A stretch of DNA of 64,000 bases from Apis mellifera. Its lineage: Eukaryota; Arthropoda; Insecta; Hymenoptera; Apidae. Location: contig NC_037653.1 in assembly GCF_003254395.2 (NCBI RefSeq), positions 248,001-312,000 of the forward strand, read 5' to 3'. The translations under genes were made by a program, and so were the position numbers. The notes beneath the pieces are model-generated. The model was not told the origin of the DNA. It searched no databases and saw only the letters and a list, made by a program, of their open reading frames with translations. Below, piece by piece: positions 36,850 through 48,556 of the stretch. Positions within the stretch are counted from its first letter, which is position 1. Every line of letters begins with the position of its first letter.

Positions 36850-37830
36850 TGAAATTGTTTTTTTGTAATTTTTTAATAAAAAAGAAATCTGAAATCTTTT
36901 GAAGATCGTTTATTAACATATTAAAATCAAGATCATTGAGATAGCCTAAATAATAAATTTTACAAAATTTTATTTACCAATATATATAAAATTTTAATAT
37001 TTCCAGCAGAAAAGGAGATTTCTCGTTTTATAGTAAATAAATATAAATGTATGATTTATTAATTTCTAGATTTACTAATTTTAGATAAACTAATTTAAAA
37101 TTAGATAAACTAATTTAAACTATTTATGATATTCGTGATATATTATTATATTTATTATTAAATATTATATGAAATATTTTAAAATAATTAAAAATATTAC
37201 AGTGATCAATTTAACAATTTAATTTTAGTTTTATATTTTTGCATTTGTATTGATTAAATTATCATCGAGACTTATCGAAAAGGATGTCGTATGAAGAAAG
37301 AATCATATATAAAATGTGTAATTTATGAAATTGTAAAATCCATAACATAGACATGACTTATAAATGTTCAAACTATGTAGAAAAATATTTTGAAATAACA
37401 GCACGTATAATAATTAGCTAATAGAAAAACAACTAATTAATCATACGAGTTGACATTAAAATATGCTAGAAAAGGAAAAAAAATTCCATAAGATGAGATC
37501 ACAAGATCATTGGATCACAAATATGTAGGGGAAAAAGTAAATAATATTCTGGATCAATAGATGGAATTTGATAAATTGAAGCATACGAACACTGCAACAT
37601 TACTGCGTCAAATTATTAAATACACTAATGTATATATATATAGAAAGAAAGAAAAAGAAGAGAATAAAAGTTTGCAAAAGCTGTTATAACAATTTAAATG
37701 AAGATTTATAAAAAATCTAGGAAATAGAAACTTGATAATATTTCAAAAATCCAAAATTTTTCAAATTAGCTACGAAATGTAACATATGCAACATATAAGT
37801 AGCACGTGTGCAACATATTCCATTGCTTTC
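36850..37830 (+). pseudogene. Repeat family X, copy 3, with decayed coding sequence
   Basis: Third direct copy of X and the one with most readable frame. MSYEERIIYKMCNL, stop, NCKIHNIDMTYKCSNYVEKY starts at about 37,286. After a shift come YELTLKYARKGKKIP, DEITRSLDHKYVGEKVNNIL and MEFDKLKHTNTATLLRQIIK (37,448-37,625). The last segment is also preserved in the inverted copy at 41,820-42,250 as TLLRQAVKFANK. Conservation of K-H..N...TLLRQ..K..N across two diverged copies suggests that X once carried a protein-coding region. I do not recognise the protein; it may be a decayed transposon gene or a member of a dead local gene family. Confidence 0.45.
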
Positions 37831-38584
37831 CAATGGAATATGTTAAAAAAGAATTTTTCAATATATGGAACTGAATATGAGCTGAAGAATAATCAATATA
37901 TCATTTCGAGGCTCCAGAAAATTCACCAATAATATCGTGAATGACTTCTGAGACGTTGTAATCAAACGGAATTTCAGAGAGAGAGAGAATGTTTCAAATT
38001 TTCACAGAAAGCACAGCTTTTGCAAACTTTTCACAGAAAGAAAATTGAATTCAAAAAGAAAAAATTTCATGTCTCGCTATTAATGCACATTATAATTAGT
38101 TAATTCTTTTTCATCCAATAATTTTACATTAAAATCACATTTTCATAGATTTTTGTAACTTATATTGTCATTTGATTTTCTTTGAACGTAACGAAATAAT
38201 TTATAGAGATATCTAGTATTAATTATTAGTATTCGAACGATTTATTTGTCATATGATATTATATATAATATTGTTATAATTATTTATTTTTAATGTATAT
38301 TTAGAGAAAAAAAGATAAATATTATTTATAATATATTTATATTATTTAAAAAATGTTCTTAAATTTATAATATTTGCACTAATTTTATTTATTTATATTT
38401 TTATAAATAAATATGTATAGTTCTAAATTAACATAGAACCATAATACATTTTAATATAATCTTTTAGAATTTTTTTTTCATTTATTAATTGAAATATATA
38501 GATAATCATTGAATGAACAAAATTTGTAAATAATTACTAAGAAATGATCTAAGATGATATATCTAAATAGCTCTATATCAAAAC
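37831..38584. other. AT-rich stretch, nothing recognised
   Basis: A palindromic CATTCCATTG...CAATGGAATATG pair occurs at 37,817-37,845 at the end of X copy 3, and a GAGAGAGAGA run at 37,978. The rest is AT-rich without open frames or recognisable repeats. Confidence 0.4.
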
Positions 38585-38952
38585 ATCAGACATTGATAGT
38601 GACACAAAACAGTGTCACAAATACAAATACAAGAATAAAATATAATTAAATAATTAAATATGAGTTCGACGATTTTACTAATGTGGTTATAATGAAAAAA
38701 GAAATAAAGAAGATATAATAAAAGGAAAAAATATTATCCAGAGATTTAATTTCACACGAAAATAAGAATTTTTCATGTGAATCTCTGAATATTCTTTTTC
38801 CAATCCTGCAGAAATATTTGTCTATTTAATTATGATCTTGTGAAAAGATAATTTATCAGATTAATCTGAATGCTGTTCAAAATTTCAAAAGTTCTAACTG
38901 ATGTAAATTAAATGAAAATTGTGACACTGTTTTTTGGCATCAATCTGTCGAT
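38585..38952. mobile_element. Foldback/MITE-like element with central hairpin
   Basis: The two ends are imperfect inverted repeats of about 36-38 bases. The left end (38,585-38,622) contains ATCAGACATTGATAG then ACAAAACAGTGTCACAA. The right end read in reverse (38,952-38,917) contains ATCGACAGATTGATG then CAAAAAACAGTGTCACAA. Exactly in the middle, 38,724-38,801 forms a long imperfect hairpin: GGAAAAAATATTATCC with AGAGATT and CACACGAAAA on the left, GGAAAAAGAATATTC, AGAGATT and CACATGAAAA on the reversed right arm. There is no coding capacity. Size, termini and structure suggest a non-autonomous DNA element (MITE or foldback). I cannot assign a superfamily, and no clear target-site duplication is visible. 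Confidence 0.65.
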
Positions 38953-39700
38953 CTTAATTAATTATCATAAAAAAAATTGTTGTTAAAATTATTCGATATC
39001 AGATTCAATTCTTCAAAATTCTTACTTATTTTCGATTATGTCATAAAATTAATTTTCATGGTTTCCGGAATATGTACATTTGAATTATAATAATGAACAA
39101 GCGAATATGAGAAATTATATAAAATTTATCCATTAATAGAATATTTGGATTATACTAGATATTAGAAAATGTGAATAATTGTTACACGTCCACAAAAAAA
39201 AAAAAACAATTTATGAATGATAAAATTCAAATATTAATTAATCTCAAAAATTGAATCGACAAAAGTGAATATAAAATATGATTTTAAATTAATAAAAAAA
39301 TAAAATATTTCGATATCGAATAAAGAATAAAAAAAAATTTTAATTTTAAACTATATAGAAAAATCTATATTCATTACAGGATTAAAACTTTCAAACTAAA
39401 GTCTTGATATCTATTATAATATCTAAAATTTAATATAATATTATAAAAAAAATGTGCATTATAAAAAAATATACATTAATCTGCAAAAAAAAAGAGGTTG
39501 AAAATGATGAATGGAAAACAATCTTAAAAATCACAAATTATAATATTTACAAACCAAACAATTTTGTCTTGACACAATTTTTATAAATCGATAAAATGAA
39601 GATATTAAGAAACCCATGATAAACGAAATATGCTATATATAAATACTGAAAAATAACGAAAATAATAAAGAATACATGATAAAAAATATATATATATATT
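38953..39700. other. AT-rich stretch, nothing recognised
   Basis: AT-rich sequence with A-runs at 39,193 and 39,487 and TA repeats at 39,686-39,700. No open frame or repeat worth reporting. Confidence 0.5.
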
Positions 39701-40620
39701 ATTTATTAGATTAAGTCTCTTCAATTGTTATTAATTATGAGTTCGCTGCATCTTCCTCAGATACTATGGTTATTGTTTTCAAGAAATTCGCTTTAATTAT
39801 CCGATCATCAAGAATAACAATCTCTATAAAAAAAATTTTCTACCAAATTACGACACACGACGAAAAGGACACTTCTCCAATCGATGACATTGAATGGAAA
39901 TATTTTTAAACTCATTTAATCAGGAATTCTCTTTGATATATACGATGTATATGATAATCTTGCTTTATCTCTCCCCGGATTGACTTCTCTTCTCAATCTT
40001 TCTATAAGTTACTATACCACTTCCAAATTAATTTTACAAAATAAAACGAGAAAGTGAAAAAGCAGACAGCGATCGAAGAATTAAATTCGACAAGTAAAGC
40101 ACGCATCCATATTATCGTTATATATCATTCGATTAGAGTATATTGACAACTTAGAGAAGATTAAGGCACGGGTTACTTTCTCTATTTACTTGAAATCGAT
40201 GCGAAGGGAAGCGATGAGAAGGAATCAGACACTTCAATATCACTGATAATATTGTTTGATTAAAGATTCAAGAAGAAAGGAAAGAGTATCTGCTTTGGTT
40301 CAACTAAATTAATACAATTATTGGAGATAATCTAAATGAAGAAAAAATCAAAGAGAGAAGGAGCTAATTTTGTTGGCGATCATCAAGATGTAACAAACTG
40401 CTACCAATCAAAAAGATCCACTACAAACTTCAGTATAAACGGATACAAGATCCTGGAATAGCTGCTTGAAAATATTAAGGAAATAAAGATGGCAGCCTCC
40501 ATTTTCAAAAATCTTCGAAATTTATATGAAAGCTTCGTATATGGAAGCGATTCTGTATTTACATATCGATATCTGATAAAACACACAACAGCCAACATAA
40601 ACTGATAAATATTGTTTCTT
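39701..40620. other. Less AT-rich island, possible host sequence
   Basis: This block stands out by higher GC and high complexity, with few homopolymers and words such as CTCCCCGGATTGACTTC and GATGGCAGCCTCCATTTTC. It holds a 65-codon minus-strand frame (40,401-40,598) with a hydrophobic middle (EAAIFISLIFSSSYSRI). The opposite strand between stops reads NIKEIKMAASIFKNLRN and NLYESFVYGSDSVFTYRYLI. Neither matches a family I know. Islands like this in an AT-rich insect desert are often untranslated exons, regulatory sequence or old transposons. I cannot decide which; splice signals were not convincing. Confidence 0.4.
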
Positions 40621-41779
40621 TTATATAGAGTTCTATAATTTTTTATTTTAATTTAGTTTTTCTATATATCTATATATTTATTTATTTAATTACTTGAAAC
40701 AATATCGACATTTAATCATAATTGAGCTTGAATAATGAATTATGTTGTTTTATATTTATATTCGTACAGAAATATTACATGTATATTTGCCTGTCTGTCT
40801 ATGACACGAGTTTGCATTCCAAACACATGCTATATTTATTTTATATATTAAATCATATTAATAATAATCATATTAAAAATAACTATGATTAAGTTTCTTT
40901 TTAACAAAGACTATCTAAATAGAATAATAATTTTTTTTAAAATTTATATATAAGATATTAATATCTTATATATAAAATTAATTATATATAATATTAATTC
41001 ATGTTACGAATTAAATAACTATTAATGACAACTTACATATTTTTATTATTTTGTCTATTTTGGATTCAAAGAACTCTCATTTGCATGATAAATAGCTTAA
41101 TCTTTGAAGTGACGCTTCCGCGGAATGGAATGATCAGCAATTTAGGAAAAGAAAAGTATGAAGATTTTTAATAAGTATGATAAATTAATCTTAAGTTCCA
41201 CGCCACTGGTACAAATTCATAGGAGTGGTGATATTTTTTTTTTTTTTCATAAAAAAACAAAAATAATTTCTAATACATTCTTTCATTTAAATTCTTTGTT
41301 ATATTATAATATAACAGTATGTTTATAATTCTATTTATGTTCTCTTCATTCGCATACTTTTACGTACATCACATGAGAAACAGTTTTCTATTCTGTCTCA
41401 GTCTTCAATTTCTTCAAAATTATTCTTAAATGATCACGTTTTCATAGTTTGTAGTATTAGTAGTTATTTTACTTAATATATTTTATAAATTTCAATATTG
41501 TAATGATGGACATACATCCGCTATTAATAATACAACAACGTTTTTTTTTAAATTATTATTATTGATTTCAAAATCTTTTGCTATTAAACTTCTCGCTTTC
41601 AATTTTTAACTTTTCGAATCATGTCAATAAACGAAAACACAAATATCATGATTTTTGAATAGGAACAAAAGCGCTATTAAGATTGCACAAAACTTCTGCG
41701 CTTTTATCGACTGCCATCTTTTAAAACTCTCTATTCGGTAAATTTCTGAATCTTCTGCGATAATAGGTTTCTTCTTTAC
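40621..41779. other. AT-rich, T-rich stretch, nothing recognised
   Basis: From about 40,620 the + strand changes by eye from A-rich to T-rich and stays so to about 51 kb. A small GC-richer patch (GACGCTTCCGCGGAATGGAA) lies at 41,111-41,130. No gene or repeat is identified. Confidence 0.4.
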
Positions 41780-42250
41780 CATTGTGTAATAATATTTATT
41801 TCTTGCACATGATGAAATAAATAGATTACGTACTATTCGTATGTTGCATATGTAATATCTCGTCGCACAAAGAATTTCGAATTCTTGATGTATTGATTGT
41901 CAGATTTATTCTTTAATATAGAATAATAAAATTCTTATAAATCTTCATTTAAATTATTATAACATTTTGCAGATTCTTATTCTATTATTTATTGGCGAAT
42001 TTAACAGCTTGACGCAATAATGTTATTTTTTAATAATTTATGGAATTCTAATGCTTCATAATATAGTTTCATTTTTTTTATGCATGTTTGCATTCCACAT
42101 TTTACACTCATCTATAATATAATTTTATAATAATGTAATTTTCCTTATTTTCTATTTATTATTATTTTATTTTTCTTTATTTTAGCATGACATTATATGA
42201 TATATAATATTGTCTTTGGTAACATATTAGTTACAATTTTAATTAGATTT
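41780..42250 (-). repeat. Repeat family X, inverted copy
   Basis: Read on the minus strand this matches X copy 3. AAGCATTAGAATTCC, a TTATTGCGTCAAGCTGTTAA word, then TGCAAAATGTTATAATAATT and TAAATGAAGATTTATAA (42,055 down to 41,930) correspond to 37,578-37,712. TTACATATGCAACATA followed by AGTACGT (41,860 down to 41,830) corresponds to TAACATATGCAACATATAAG at 37,781. The peptide TLLRQAVKFANK is readable here. Together with copy 3 it makes an inverted pair about 4 kb apart. A weak direct-orientation match to X also appears at about 42,470-42,520 (CAAACAAACTTCATG), which I regard as tentative. Confidence 0.65.
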
Positions 42251-45200
42251 ACTTTATATTTTATTCTATAGTTCTTGTTTTATGTATGTTTATTGAGATA
42301 AACAATAGACGGTTTATCTTTTACTTATATAATATATTTTGAAGAACCATTTAGGAGAATCTTAATAAGATTCTGTATACTTCAAAAATTTATTCTTATT
42401 TTATTTTTTTTTTTAAAATCAGATTGAAGTTAACGCATTTATTAAAAATTATATTTGTTGACACAGATCTCAAAAATCAATTTTAATAAATCAAACAAAC
42501 TTCATGAAAATTGTAGTTAAAAAATTTCAAATAACAATATATAACTATGGTATATTCTATACAGAATAATTGTAACATCATATATTAATCAAATATTTAA
42601 AAATTTCGAAATTGAGATAGAATTAATTAGAACTATGATATTTTTTTACAAGATCTTAATATATACGGATTTTTATTTTATTAGTTAAAGTGTATACATA
42701 TAATCAGAGAATCAATGGTGAAATAATAATAAGAGTAAAATTTAGATTTTAAATCTAATATATGTGAATTATCTGAAGACCTGTTTCATAAAATCACGAA
42801 AGTTCAAACAATGTTCGGAGAAAATTTAATTAAATAGAAACTTAAATTTAAAAAGTATTACAATAAACAAATTAATTCTCAAAATTTTAAAATGATACAA
42901 TGTCAATATTCGTATCAAAGCTCTTTCAAAAGTCAATAAGAATTATAGGTTGTTTCATTTTAATTATAGTTAGCTCCTTTGATTGATATTTTCTGTTTTC
43001 ATATAATTTTGAATTTTCTTCTTCATGTTTTTTCAATAACATAACTCATCGTATTCTTTAATATATTTTCACTATGATTTTATCACAAACTCGCATTTTT
43101 CTTGGATTATTGTTCATATTATTTAATTGGTATTGTTATAATTATATCAAAATTTATTATTATAATTTTCGTTTGGCACAAGAATTTTTTTGATTATTTG
43201 ATATATTTGTACACGATATATCTTCATGTCTTTCATGATTACAAAACAAAATATTTATTTTTCGATATTTAATAAATATCTAAGTGTATTCAGAATATTT
43301 TCTAGTGTAATAAATGTATATCTATTTCCTTAAGTGATATAATGTATTTACTAAATGCATTTAAAATTTGATAACATTCAAGTATACATATTACTTAAAT
43401 ATTGTAATTTTAATTTCTTAAAATTTTGTGTTATTGGATTCCCTTTTAAATTGACGAAAATTATTTATTCGGATCACGAATTCCGATTTTATTCGAATTG
43501 ATTATCTTTTTTATTATTTCATTCTTAATTTTATATGGCATTAAACTTGTGTTGTTGTTATCTATACATATTATTTGCAAAATTATTTTCTATTATCTCT
43601 TTAATTTTTTAATTTTTTAATGGTAATTCTTCGTTAAAAGAGAATTAAGTTGTATGTCATAAGACAGTTTTCCGGCAGATCAGCATTAACATTAGAATCA
43701 TTTCTTATTTTATATCATATTCTAAATTGAAGAGTTTCAATTTTTACTTTCTTTTATAATAAATTTGCAGCTGTAGAGATAAATGAATCGCAATAAATTC
43801 CTTTTCAATTGTAGAATATTTTATTTCTGTTAAATTTAATAATGTAGTAATTAATGATGTAATAATGTATATATATGTTAAATTCTTATCAATTATTATT
43901 TGGTTTAAAATTATTTTTAGCGAATTAAATATCTGTTTTTGTTAATTTAATGTCTTTTTTATATATTAGCAATTAAACTGTTTGAGAAAAATCGATAAAG
44001 TTTATAATATCCAATTACTCTCAGAAATTATTTATTTAATTATTGTTTCTTTAATCTTAAAAATTCTATACTGTTTCAATTTTTTATTTCGTTGATTATG
44101 TATCTTAAATAATCTAATTCGAATTGAAAAAATTCACATTTTATATATAAATTTCATATGTCACATTTTATATGCGTTTATTAAATTATTAGGAATTTCA
44201 CATGAGCAGCTACTCGAGTAAGAGTTATTCAATTTACTTTTGAACTTAACTTGCTGCTTACATCCTTCTTATATGTTTTTTTTATTGAGAGAATATTATT
44301 CTAGATAATCATATCAAAATATGTGCTAAGATTTGTGTTCTTTCTCAAGACATGGCAGCACTCTTGGATTTTTCTTCCTCGACTACTAATAAAAAATTCG
44401 TTCTCTTTTCGATTGATAGAGTAAAAAATCAATCGTCTCATATTTCAGTTCAATATCATAATAGTGATTTTAATCATCACAATTTGTAGGATTCGAAATA
44501 TATGATATGTAAAAAAAATTTTTTTAATAATTTAAAATATTTACAATCAATTCCTTTACAGAATTATAAATAAATTTATTTATTATATTACATTGTAGCG
44601 TAACTTATTCAATTATGTTATTTATATAAGTTTGTAAATAAGTTATAATTATTACGATAATATTATATTTAATTATATGTATTTATGTTGATTAGATTTA
44701 AGATTTAAGAAGATATTATGTTAGAAATTAAATAGTTATTCTCTTTTAATGACAAATTATTATATATCAATTGTTTTCATTATTTGGTTTATCAATGATC
44801 TGAGGAACAAGGAACTTTCATTTAGATGATTTATTAATATCTTATTTCTCGAAATTTTCACAAATTTTCAGGGTTTTATCTATATGAAGAAAGACTTTTA
44901 TAAATTCATCTTAGATCTTCGTGAATTGGTCTAATAATATTTTTCTTTATTACTAATATCTTGAAAATCAGATAAAAATTTAATTAATTTAATTAATTAA
45001 ACTTTTCGAAACTATTTTAGATGGAAAGGAAGTTTCTAATAATTTGAAACTTAGTTTAAAAATTTAAATAATTTATAACATTTCTTACATAAGTAACTTT
45101 CGTGTAAACTTATCTGAGATAATATCGAACAAATTGAATCAATTTAATGCTTGTAAAATAATGTCAAATGTAGACTTTTATTTTGATTCAGAAAATAATC

Positions 45201-48070
45201 TCCAACTTCTAAAAATGTCCGCAATATTATGCTAAGAATTGCTCATGGATTAAAAATAAAAAAAAAGTAAGAAAATTTGCAAATTAATTAATTTAAGCTT
45301 TTCGAATTTTTGGATAAAGATTATAATAAATGAAAAAAACAAAATGTATTAAAATCTTTCTGTTAAATTAAATAGAAATGAAATTGAAATTACATATATT
45401 ACATAACTTATGTCAAAAATTACATAATTTATGTATGCAATTCCATCAATTAAAAAAAAAATCTAAATAAAGAATAGAAGATATAGAATTAATTAGAAAT
45501 ATTTTCATATCCTGATATTTGTTTTATATAATCATGTAAATGGACAAAAGTTGTCTTTTTAGTTTTCATTTTTGTTTAATAAAATAAATAATTACTTTTT
45601 ATACTGATTTCTGCAACAATTCTGAGATTTTTAGTAATATGTAATATGTTTCGATATAATTATATATTTCATTATTATATTATTACAGCTTTCTCTTTAA
45701 TCTTAAACTTTTGAAGAAGATATTATAAAATTTTTAAGAAAAAAAAACATACATGAACAATATTTAAGTATTTTGTAAAATCATAAAATTATTAACATGT
45801 AAAATATCGATTATATTTTCTATAAAATTTTCTATAAAATTCACCGGAATGGAAATTATTCTGTTTCTTTGCTATTGAAATATATTTTTTAATATATAAT
45901 ATAAATATTCTAAATCTTTAACTTTATTATATTTACTAGAAATTTGTATAAAAAAAATTTAATGAATAAAAAATTTATCTGTTTTTTTTCCTCAATACAT
46001 TCATCGAAATCATCAATCCTTAATCAAATGACAAAACTGAGTATCAAGATCAATTTTAAAACTTGTAAGTTGTAAAAAATTATCAAAAAATGTTTTCTTT
46101 TAAGAATATAAAATAAATATGTATCATATTTAAATTAATATTAATATTAATTTTAATAAAAGTGATCATACTTTTACAAAATCATCTGAACAAAGAAATG
46201 TCTATATTTACATTTCTTTTTTTATATAATGAATAGATAATATTAATACACATAATAAATATTTTATAATTATTTAATAAATCTTAATCTCAATTTAAAA
46301 AACAATATTTCACAATTTATGTGAAATATAATAATTGATATAACAATTAACATATGATAAAAAGATATAAGTAATATATTACAATATTATCAAAATATAA
46401 ATTTGCACTTTATAAATCTCATGATCAAAGATATATGTAAATAATTTCTTAATAACTTAAAATTTTGTTCCGCTAAAAATAAATTCTAGAAACATTAGAC
46501 ATTATTTATCATTTTTGTGTTCCTAAATATTTCCTAATCCAATTATCACCACTATTGCTATTATTATATATCATATAAAAACTTATTGATATCAATTAGT
46601 TTTGCATTTAGTTTCAAAAAAAAGTTCCAATATCTTGGGATTGTTCTGCTTGAAGTTTTCTTCTATCTTCATACTCTTTCTGATTTCATAATAGTTTCGA
46701 ATTTTGAAATCTTGACAAAGCACAAAATCACAATAAAATATAAAATCAAAATTATGAAATCTTCACAAAATTAAGAGATAATATTCATCTTGTAGTCTAA
46801 TTGATCACATAATAAGTCACATAATACATGTATTGATATTAGTTGATTATTACAATTTATTTATGTAGATGCACTTGATTAAACTTGATCATGATTATTA
46901 CAGCAACACTTAGTTAAAGCTATTTGCTTGTTAAATTATATTTTTATTATATAATCACAACTTGATGGTATTTAAAAATATTATCTTTCCATTTCTTGAA
47001 TAACATTAATTGTAGAAACAAACAGTTGTGAAATTTTTTATTTAAATTTTTTATCAAACTTATTTAATTTTTTATTAAAACAAAGTTTGTTCAGAGTCTT
47101 AATGATGTTTATTAAGATTATTATTCAACACTTTTCAATTAAATATTATCGGTCTCACAACAGATGAAAACAACTTTCATATATCAAATTTTCACATATC
47201 TGCCTAGCAATCTTTTTATCGATCCAAATATTTTTTCAATAATTGATGATCTATTATTATATATATTATATATTAATCGATATTACCAATCAATGTTTAT
47301 CCGCACAGTTAAAGATACTAATCATTGCGATTAGTTTAAAAATCAATAAACTAATCATATCATATAAACTTTAATCGTTCAATAATATTATAAAATCAAC
47401 AATACTGGTTACAAGTATTTTCATTTTTTCGTAATTTGCATCAGATTAAAATAACTTTGTATGACATATTAATGAGTTGATGCTTAAACAATTCATTCTT
47501 CATGAATTATTATATTGTCAAATTTATTAATAAAGAAAAACATATCTGATATATTTGGAGCAAATCTATAATCTGATAAATAGATGAATAGTATAATAAT
47601 AAATTATCCAGTTGTTGTGGCAGTTTCTGATTGATGCAAATATTAAATAAGATATCATCATTTCATATAACATAAAATATTTTTGTTGCGAAGTTGAACA
47701 TGCAACAATTACCTTAATGTTCAATAATCAAAAGATTTAAATATTATAAATCTTTATTACTAGAACTTATGCAACTATAATGCAATAATAATGCAATAAT
47801 TGACAATAGTCCAAACTTATTATTTTTGATTTGTTCATAGTATAGATTTATAGTATTGATCATTTAAATGATGATTTAAATCTCGTCATAGGAAGATATA
47901 AATTTCTGATGCCTGAATAGTTATGAATCATTTCTTTAAATATATAGTTTTGCTCATTATTTATTTATTATTTATAATGCAATTGAACGGTGTATAAATC
48001 TTTTATAGATATATATATATATTAATCCGTTTTTTCAATTTTTCGAACATTTTGCAGACAGACATCTTTA
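42251..48070. other. Long T-rich AT stretch without genes
   Basis: Nearly 6 kb with no gene that I can support. The + strand is T-rich. Open frames are short and of AT-driven composition (the longest is 62 codons at 46,586-46,774). Small features: CTATAAAATTTTCTATAAAA duplication at 45,821-45,840, and AATTAATTTAATTAATTAA at 44,982-45,000. The strand bias would fit intronic sequence of a + strand gene, but no exon was found. Confidence 0.4.
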
Positions 48071-48076
48071 AACATG

Positions 48077-48493
48077 TCAAAAGATTATTCTTCTTAACAA
48101 CATTATTTCATTATGTGGATTTATATCGATTATCTTTTTATTATCGATTGTGGTCACAGATGGTACTTCAGTATCGATGAAAATCAACCTGCACAGGACC
48201 AAACAAAAGCCAGGAACCCTATTTCCTCGTTGATTAAACGAATTCTCCATTTCTCCAACAAAAATAAATCCAACTTGTCCTATGATTCTTGAATTTTTCC
48301 AGAACATATAACATGTGATAATAATGTCACATACATGAACAAAACACATTGCATTTTCTTTCACAAACAAAGTATAAAGCCAAATACTATGAAAGGCAAA
48401 ATCGACATGATATATCATCCTCAGAAGCGATTCTGTGGCCGATATCAATTGTCTTCGACTTTTATACATAATATATATATTATCACTGAACAC
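48077..48493 (-). CDS. Open frame of 138 codons, unrecognised
   Basis: This is the longest non-repetitive open frame in the window. It starts MFSDNIYIMYKSRRQLISAT, then runs through LLRMIYHVDFAFHSIWLYTL, CFVHVCDIIITCYMFW, GEMENSFNQRGNRVPGFCLV and IFIDTEVPSVTTIDNKKIID. Composition is mixed, with Cys, Trp, Gly and Pro residues, unlike the Lys/Asn/Ile/Phe-only chance frames elsewhere, and the DNA is less AT-rich than its surroundings. Two hydrophobic stretches are too irregular to call membrane helices. I know no family that it matches and see no splice partner. It could be an exon, a decayed transposon piece, or an untranslated or regulatory island that happens to be open. Confidence 0.22.
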   Translation of the reverse strand: MFSDNIYIMYKSRRQLISATESLLRMIYHVDFAFHSIWLYTLFVKENAMCFVHVCDIIITCYMFWKNSRIIGQVGFIFVGEMENSFNQRGNRVPGFCLVLCRLIFIDTEVPSVTTIDNKKIIDINPHNEIMLLRRIIF

Positions 48494-48556
48494 ATAAAGT
48501 TGTTACACAATAATGAAATAATGACACTGTTCTTATTAAACCAATTATATTGGTAA

